From Mactromeris polynyma (taxonomy: Eukaryota; Mollusca; Bivalvia; Venerida; Mactridae), in contig JASFXZ010000003.1 of assembly GCA_032209605.1 (NCBI GenBank), positions 10,852,807 to 10,916,806 of the forward strand: 64,000 nucleotides of DNA, written 5' to 3'. A program made the translations under genes and the position numbers. Under the pieces are notes generated by a model, which did no database searches, was not told the origin of the DNA, and saw only the letters and a program-made list of their open reading frames with translations. Position 1 is the stretch's first letter. Each line of letters begins with the position of its first letter. This document shows, piece after piece, positions 60,601-64,000 of the stretch.

Positions 60601-62171
60601 TTCTCTGAAATAACATGTTATCCAATATTTCTTGTGACTGTCATGCTAAGTAACCTGTACGTGAACTATAGTCATTTAGACCAGCCCAAAGAACTGAAAC
60701 ACACTGATGGATAATAAGCATAATTTTAACCCAACTTACAGGGAAAGTGTCAATTCAAAGTCAATGTTTACATGGGCATTGCAATGTAGGTTTTTGTGTA
60801 CTTACTAAGTTTTATTTCATACTTTCTCAATTTTTTTTACTTACCAAGCCTTTTGCTTCTCTTCCATTTTTTATTCTTTGAGGATGCTTTCCTAAAACGC
60901 CAGCTGCCTTTCTGTAGACATTATATTTGTGCATCTGACGATTCACATTCTTTTCATAATTAGCCAGCTCTGAAAGAAAATTCAAGAAATTAAAAAAATG
61001 AAATAAAAAGGTTATAGAACAGGTATTTAAGTAGCAATGCCAGCTGATAAGCGATAGATTAAGAATATTGATAAAAACCAGTACATAGTGTTAGTTTTTT
61101 GTAAATATCTAGAAAACTATTAGAGCAATAATTAAAGTAATATTTTATAAAAGAGAAACAAATTCTCTCATTCGATATAATTTTCATAATTGTGCCTTTG
61201 GGATATTTATTTAACATTATCAGGTTCTTAACCACATTTCTGTGGTATAAACGTAAACTAGTCAACTATTTATTACTTTAGAGTGATTTTTTGCAGTTCA
61301 CAAACTTTAAATAAAAAAGTATGCGAAATCTTGTCTGTGATCATGTAAAGATGTTTTGAAGGGAGTTTATATTAATTAGACTTAGAGGTAATTTTGTGTA
61401 TCAATTTGAGTAGATCTAACTTGTAGTATTTCACAATTTCGTCAATTTCAAATGTCTGCAAATTAAACAGAAAGTTCTGTGCAGTATGGATGATACCCTT
61501 GTGCTGTTTACAGTGGAAATTGTGAGTACTGCAGAAATATGAGGAGCAACAATGTATATTTATAGGTTTAAATATGTTCAAACTGTCTTTGTTACTCTCA
61601 TGTAATAGTAAAATACACTAAACAAATTGGTTGACCTTTATCGCAAGTTTTATTCACATTTTTTATTCAAGGTCTTCATAAACTTCATACAAAAATAGTC
61701 ATATACATGTACATATAATATAAATCATTAAATGTTCAATATACATGTATATTATTATAATACAATGAATATATGTTTATTAAGTTTAACTTCTGATAAA
61801 TGTTTACAGTTCATATAATTCTGACAGTATTCTGTATATTAAGGTTGGGTCATAAAAATACAACTTTGAACACAAAAGGAAACTTAAGCACTAAACAGCA
61901 TAAATGCTGACAATGCAAGAGAATATTAACAATGTGATCAGCTTTTTAGAAAGCTAATGATTTTTATTACTGCCCAGTAACAACTCATTATACAGTAATT
62001 TTTCCAAACATGAGGATCTAAAGAACATGCTTGATTATTAAATGCAACTATATTGGAGTTTTAAGAATAATTCAGACGACAAAAGATCCGGATACTAAGT
62101 TAACTACCCATGAGAAAATCGCAAAAGTCTTTGTTGGGATTTTCCGCAGTTGGGTCCTTTCTTTTGCTCAT
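46932..62171 (-). CDS. POLB: DNA polymerase beta, complete
   Basis: Nuclear gap-filling polymerase and 5'-deoxyribose-phosphate lyase of base excision repair. Exons in transcript order: 62171-62108, 60969-60845, 60207-60133, 59429-59371, 57701-57652, 56294-56243, 55824-55770, 55248-55176, 54286-54216, 53985-53899, 47989-47788, 47026-46932. The total is 1,008 nt = 335 aa plus stop, the same length as human POLB. The start is MSKRKD. The lyase domain is aa 1-88 with helix-hairpin-helix GIGEK; K69 lies where the Schiff-base Lys (human K72) is expected. Catalytic aspartates are visible: D191 and D193 in GDIDILL, and D256 in RRIDIRL. The dNTP-site motif YFTGSD and the C-terminal thumb ([13 protein letters not shown]) are intact. 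All junctions are GT/AG and in phase. Human POLB has 14 exons, so some boundaries differ. The intron between exons 10 and 11 holds an LTR retrotransposon. Confidence 0.96.
48058..48365. mobile_element. GATAGTTCC-family MITE, copy 1 (308 bp)
   Basis: Ends GATAGTTCC and GGAACTATC with TA on both sides. It shares nearly the whole length with copy 2 at 56360-56684, including 'tttacaatatttacctccc' and 'ggcagatggctcagaa'. POLB intron 10, left of the LTR element. Confidence 0.75.
48872..49027 (+). repeat. 5' LTR
   Basis: 156 bp, TGTTGTGTATG ... CACAACA. Contains AATAAA and, near its end, CTATAAAA. Appears identical to the 3' LTR. Confidence 0.95.
49136..53071 (+). CDS. Gag-Pol polyprotein of the LTR retrotransposon, 1,311 aa
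   Basis: One uninterrupted frame starting 108 nt after the LTR. In order: a Gag region (about 1-190); two CCHC zinc knuckles (C206-C219, C226-C239); aspartic protease with DTGS (D284); reverse transcriptase (about 400-640) with conserved [10 protein letters not shown] and the catalytic pair D570-D571 in CILDDM; RNase H beginning LATDASPFG; integrase with an HxxH/CxxC zinc finger and the catalytic triad D1000, D1055, E1091 (35 residues between the last two, the canonical spacing); and a GPL-type module near the end. The residue before L-D-D is Ile where Tyr or Phe is usual. No frameshift or stop separates gag and pol, as in Mag-type elements. Every key catalytic residue is present, so the copy could be active. 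Confidence 0.95.
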   Translation: MAGLIGNLSGFDGNSETWTSYEERLEQYFLVNEIDGDKKVPALLTLLGEKTYGLLRSLTSPDKPSTKSYDELCALLNRHLSPKPLIIAERFRFHKRNQGVSEGVTDYVASLRKLAEHCEFKDNLNDTLRDRLVCGLKNEQIQRRLLSTEDLTLKKAIDTAIAMETASKDAAELQSLTSNVNKIEKKKFQYKLKQKSGNSSPAVKPCIHCGKNNHASFKCRFKNAVCHGCNGKGHIKSICLKSRGVNTVNDEDPVMIINTVKRSSSKKIIITPEVDGVPVEMEVDTGSAVSLMSREIFQKCFGKVTLDKPTSVLKTYSGEELQQAGTKMVRVYYNGQTELLKLCVVMGNGPTLFGREWMTKITLDWNSIVHVNSIDDQTTQKRLGDIMQRYATVFSDGIGKVVGIRATLSVKENATPKFVKARPVPYSLKPKIENELDSLEKQGIITKVKTSEWATPIVPVVKPSGAVRICGDFKVTVNQAINVDKYPLPRIEDIFANLSNGHKYSKLDLRQAYLQLECDDSTKQMLTINTHKGLYSYNRLTYGVSAAPAIWQRTIEQILQGLPGVQCILDDMVITGKNDQIHLDNLENVVQRLSQYGLKVNKEKCQFFQERISYCGHEIDENGLWKCKDKVDSIVNTPPPQNVTSLRAYLGLLNYYHRFLNDLATVIKPLNQLLEKGRKFVWSKQCQDAFAKSKVLITSEPVLTHYDPELPVRLATDASPFGISAIMSHVMLDGSEKPIAYASRSLSKPERMYAQIQREATAIYWAVRKYYPYLYGRKFTLITDCQALLSIFSPSKGIPATSAARIQRYAVYLSGFDYDIQYKSTTKHTNVDGMSRLPAPSFSENEMNFEEVFFNEQFDKLPVTSAQIKRETQHEPVLSRVYENVNKGWNNDVNDPRLKGYHTRRNELTIQRGCLMWGIRVVIPSKLRERVLELLHCSHGGIVKMKNLARSYVWWPGIDSDIELMVKQCQGCQMQQKSPAKVQLHPWENARTNFERVHVDFVGPFQGRMFLVIICARSKWAEIEDMGNCTTADKTIQVLRTIFSRYGLPKQLVSDNGVQFTSDAFAQFMKNNGVFHIRTAVAKPSTNGLVERLNGTFKSSIRAMKFDKGDLNLKLSNFLLTYRNSIHQSTQESPAMMFFGRSLRNRLDLLKPDTDGYVEKQRMKLATSESRKFREFEIGDTVIARDYRPTATEKWLPGTILSREGPLMYKIDIGNNQVWRRHVDQLRKSEFTVQSQYRENESSTLNPVTPTLSTFPDKHMGNNPLVEISNQEKLPTSENNERNESSSRSDDITMERRYPVRDRKPPDRLSY
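53072..53349 (+). other. Retrotransposon 3' untranslated region
   Basis: AT-rich, no envelope or other frame; ends in the polypurine tract. Confidence 0.7.
53350..53505 (+). repeat. 3' LTR
   Basis: 156 bp, preceded by a purine-rich tract and followed by the second GATAA. Appears identical to the 5' LTR on base-by-base reading. Confidence 0.95.
54651..54690. repeat. (TA)n microsatellite
   Basis: About 40 bp of alternating T and A, interrupted by a GTG, between POLB exons 8 and 9. Confidence 0.9.
55480..55690. repeat. Dispersed repeat related to 771-1010
   Basis: Has GGCCATAACTCTGTCAAAAC and AGACAGATGGACAGGGGTAA in the same order as the copy at 771-1010, bounded by GATGCCCC and GGGCATAAAA. 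POLB intron 7. Confidence 0.5.
56360..56684. mobile_element. GATAGTTCC-family MITE, copy 2 (325 bp)
   Basis: Better-preserved copy: inverted ends of about 37 bp (GATAGTTCCCATATTTACAA at left) with TA on each side. Same strand as copy 1, from which it differs by scattered substitutions and short gaps. POLB intron 5. Confidence 0.78.
57240..57388. mobile_element. Partial pogo-like MITE
   Basis: The right end 'gaggtggtctttcagagaagttttactg' followed by TA matches the family at 570 and 59175; the left end is not clear. POLB intron 5. Confidence 0.45.
57826..58000. mobile_element. GGGTTCCA-family MITE, copy 2
   Basis: Starts GGGTTCCATTTCACCC; shares 'aaaaggccacattttgaccct' and 'caataaaatggttaaatc' with copies 1 and 3; ends near AGTAGAACC. 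POLB intron 4. Confidence 0.6.
59175..59352. mobile_element. pogo/Tigger-like MITE
   Basis: 178 bp, ends CAGTAAAACCTC and AAGGTTTTACTG with TA outside both. The interior 'aataataagaccacctc' repeats in both directions. Best-kept copy of the family in the window. It lies about 18 bp from POLB exon 4. Confidence 0.75.
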
Positions 62172-62470
62172 GATCGGCGTTTCGTAGAAATGTTTAACAT
62201 ACACAAAATGGAACACTCTTTTCTGTAAATTGAAATGACAAATCACTCATGAATAACGACAAATATTGCCAAATATCATCAGTTTTAAATTATCGTGTCG
62301 GTTTGTTGTCTTCCCACAATGCATCACGTGTTTGCTGATACCGAGCTTGCGCGTAACCGCAAAAATACGCAGACACAGAAACCAGTCATGTGTTCACTAG
62401 TTTCGGTATCCCCACGTCAATGCTGAAGTGTATATAAAAGAGCACACCCTGATATATCCCACGTATGTGT
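62172..62470. promoter_or_regulatory. Divergent promoter between POLB and a rightward gene
   Basis: TTCCCACAATGCA (62311-62323) closely matches part of the ZNF143/THAP11 site; CACGTG (62325-62330) is a perfect E-box; TATATAAAAG (62431-62440) is a TATA box for rightward transcription. POLB has no TATA box here, as expected for a housekeeping gene. The factors that bind are inferred from motif likeness alone. Confidence 0.55.
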
Positions 62471-62789
62471 ATGGTTGGAATTAATCTAGTATTAAAATAA
62501 GGTCATTTAAATTTGACACGATCTGTCGTTGTGGTGTTTTGATCTTTGTTTGCTAACTTATCGCAACTGACGATCGAAGATCTGACTGAACTTTTATGGG
62601 GAATCCCCCACTCGTCTAAATTTACCACGTTCAATAAACTATCTACCTTATCGCCCGGAAGTATAAATTTTGCATATAAACAGTTCAGCTCGCTAAACGT
62701 GTCATTAGAATCTTCAGAAGCGAACGTGAGTTAAGACGTTTCAATCTACTTAGATATTTGCACCCGACTTTGTCTTTGCATCATCAACC
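62471..62789 (+). other. Presumed 5' UTR of the rightward gene
   Basis: About 320 bp between the TATA box and the candidate ATG. A 62-codon open stretch (62546-62734) exists but lacks an ATG, so I treat it as noncoding. Confidence 0.35.
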
Positions 62790-62796
62790 ATGTGTG
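62790..62796 (+). CDS. Candidate first coding exon (Met-Cys-Gly...), maybe a class II glutamine amidotransferase
   Basis: ATG TGT G followed at once by a perfect donor, GTAAGT; the initiation context is good (CAACCATG). A TATA box sits about 350 bp upstream. A start Met-Cys-Gly with an intron inside the Gly codon is what I recall for glutamine-fructose-6-phosphate transaminase, and asparagine synthetase also starts Met-Cys-Gly; in both the Cys becomes the N-terminal nucleophile. No second exon is visible up to 64000, so identity is a guess from seven bases plus promoter context. Confidence 0.35.
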
Positions 62797-63848
62797 GTAA
62801 GTTATTTTACTATTCTTTCACGTGATTTATTTCTTAAACCTTAACAGCATTTTATGTATGTAAACCTTGGGTTTAAATTAACCCTATAGATGTTTATACC
62901 ATTGTATAATTATTATTTTAATAGCAGTATATTGTATCATTCTATTTATGCTCAAAGGAGTTAATTTCAAGCAGAATTTGAAATATTTTTTTTCAGTCAT
63001 CATGCATTGCTGGGAAACTTAGAATAAATGTAGAAAATAAAATATTTGAATTTGGTAGAAAATATTGCATGTTTTGATTTACTACATGGGAATATGATAC
63101 TGTAGTATTTACTAATTTTTACTTAATCATGTAATGTATAGGTTCTGATTTAACTTGATGTTTTAAACTTAAATGTCATATCTTGCAGTGATAATTTCTG
63201 AAGTGTCTGAAGTGAATGATCACACAAAATAACTACATGTAATATGTATCCATTACTATTATATATCATATATATTTTAGTCATAGTTTCAATTGTTCTT
63301 GTACTAAGAATTTAGGAAGAGATTCATCATTGCTTTTTTATTGAACATTCACAAAATTTCTAAATAGTTTGTTATTTCAGTATTAATATATTATTTCAGT
63401 ATTAATATACCTAATATTTATGCTCCAATATAAAGATGCAATATGCTTTGTTTGCAATATATATATTTGTAAATGTAAACAGTGAAACATTAACAATGAG
63501 GACAACACCTAGATTAAGCTGATGGCACATATATTTCTGTATTGTTGCTTTTTACATAAAGATATTAACATTTATATAATCATGATCAGCTGCATTTAAT
63601 GTAAAAAATCATCATTGCCTTCTTCACGTTTGAGTAATTTTTACAGTATCGAAAGATTCATCTTTATGATAGTTTTTTGCAACATATGCGATTTATCAGA
63701 CTCGTTACTTTGCTGAATCACTTGTTTATAAAAGGTTGATGGCCTGTTAAACAGTTTGCACTACAATTGTGATTAAAACACCATTTTTTGTGCTAGTCAT
63801 AGTTTCCATGTATAAATGGTATTGTATGCAGTATGTACAACCTATCGG
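62797..63848 (+). other. Presumed intron of the rightward gene
   Basis: AT-rich, no coding exon found on either strand. A 19-bp phrase (TTATTTCAGTATTAATATA) is tandemly doubled near 63372-63410. Confidence 0.4.
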
Positions 63849-64000
63849 GGGTTCCATTTGACCCCGGAGTTGACTCTTTGACACAAGGAATTTCCAAAAA
63901 GCAACATGTTGGCCCTCAGAATCTGGCTGAAGGGGTCAAATTTTCTCTAAATTATATAGGTAGTAAGTTTGGCTATAAAATGGTAAAATCCAGTCAAAAT
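63849..64000. mobile_element. GGGTTCCA-family MITE, copy 3 (cut by window end)
   Basis: GGGTTCCATTTGACCCC, 'gaatttccaaaaagcaacat' and 'ggctataaaatggtaaaatcc' parallel copy 1 closely. Runs off the right edge. Confidence 0.65.

Noticed and set aside
62546..62734. 62-codon frame upstream of the candidate Met-Cys-Gly exon
   Set aside because: No ATG in frame; lies in the presumed 5' UTR.

Overview
This window is nuclear DNA from an animal: AT-rich, with intron-split genes, GT/AG splice sites and many short transposon relics. The gene set plus several dispersed repeat types that resemble those of molluscs suggest a bivalve or related lophotrochozoan. That placement is inference and was not tested by any search.

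Layout, left to right. (1) About 190-3555, minus strand: the first four coding exons of SLC25A19, the mitochondrial thiamine pyrophosphate carrier; the rest of the gene lies off the left edge. (2) 3556-6724: intergenic DNA holding a 1.04-kb fold-back-like element whose inverted arms are built from repeated GGGGTCGAATTGAC units, and then the upstream region of the next gene. (3) 6725-44834, plus strand: one complete gene of the MASK family (ANKHD1/ANKRD17). I assembled 34 coding exons whose phases all agree and whose lengths sum to 8,412 nt (2,803 aa plus stop). They encode 15 + 10 ankyrin repeats, a Gln-rich linker, a basic region, a KH domain and a long low-complexity tail. (4) 46932-62171, minus strand: a complete DNA polymerase beta gene (POLB), 12 coding exons summing to 1,008 nt (335 aa plus stop). 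MASK and POLB end tail to tail, with poly(A) signals about 30 bp apart. (5) 48872-53505: a 4,634-bp LTR retrotransposon in the intron between POLB exons 10 and 11, antisense to POLB. It has apparently identical 156-bp LTRs, a 5-bp target duplication (GATAA) and a single intact 1,311-aa Gag-Pol frame of the Ty3/gypsy Mag type. Its build resembles the Steamer-like elements of bivalves. (6) 62172-64000: a compact divergent promoter with an E-box, a ZNF143-like site and a TATA box, followed by a possible first coding exon (Met-Cys-Gly) of a rightward gene, which would fit a class II glutamine amidotransferase.

The introns carry many non-autonomous elements with terminal inverted repeats. The most notable is a 2.4-kb element in MASK (35694-38092) with a perfect inverted repeat of about 26 bp, a 6-bp target duplication, no long reading frame, and six copies of the motif GTATAGTCCGTAGGCCC. 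Others include two related 310-325 bp elements in POLB, pogo-like elements starting CAGTAAAACCTC, a GGGTTCCA family with three copies, a MITE carrying two perfect cAMP-response-element palindromes, and tRNA-derived SINEs. The host genes are housekeeping genes (thiamine cofactor import, a signalling scaffold/RNA-binding protein, base excision repair) with no obvious joint pathway. The unusual content of the window is its mobile DNA.
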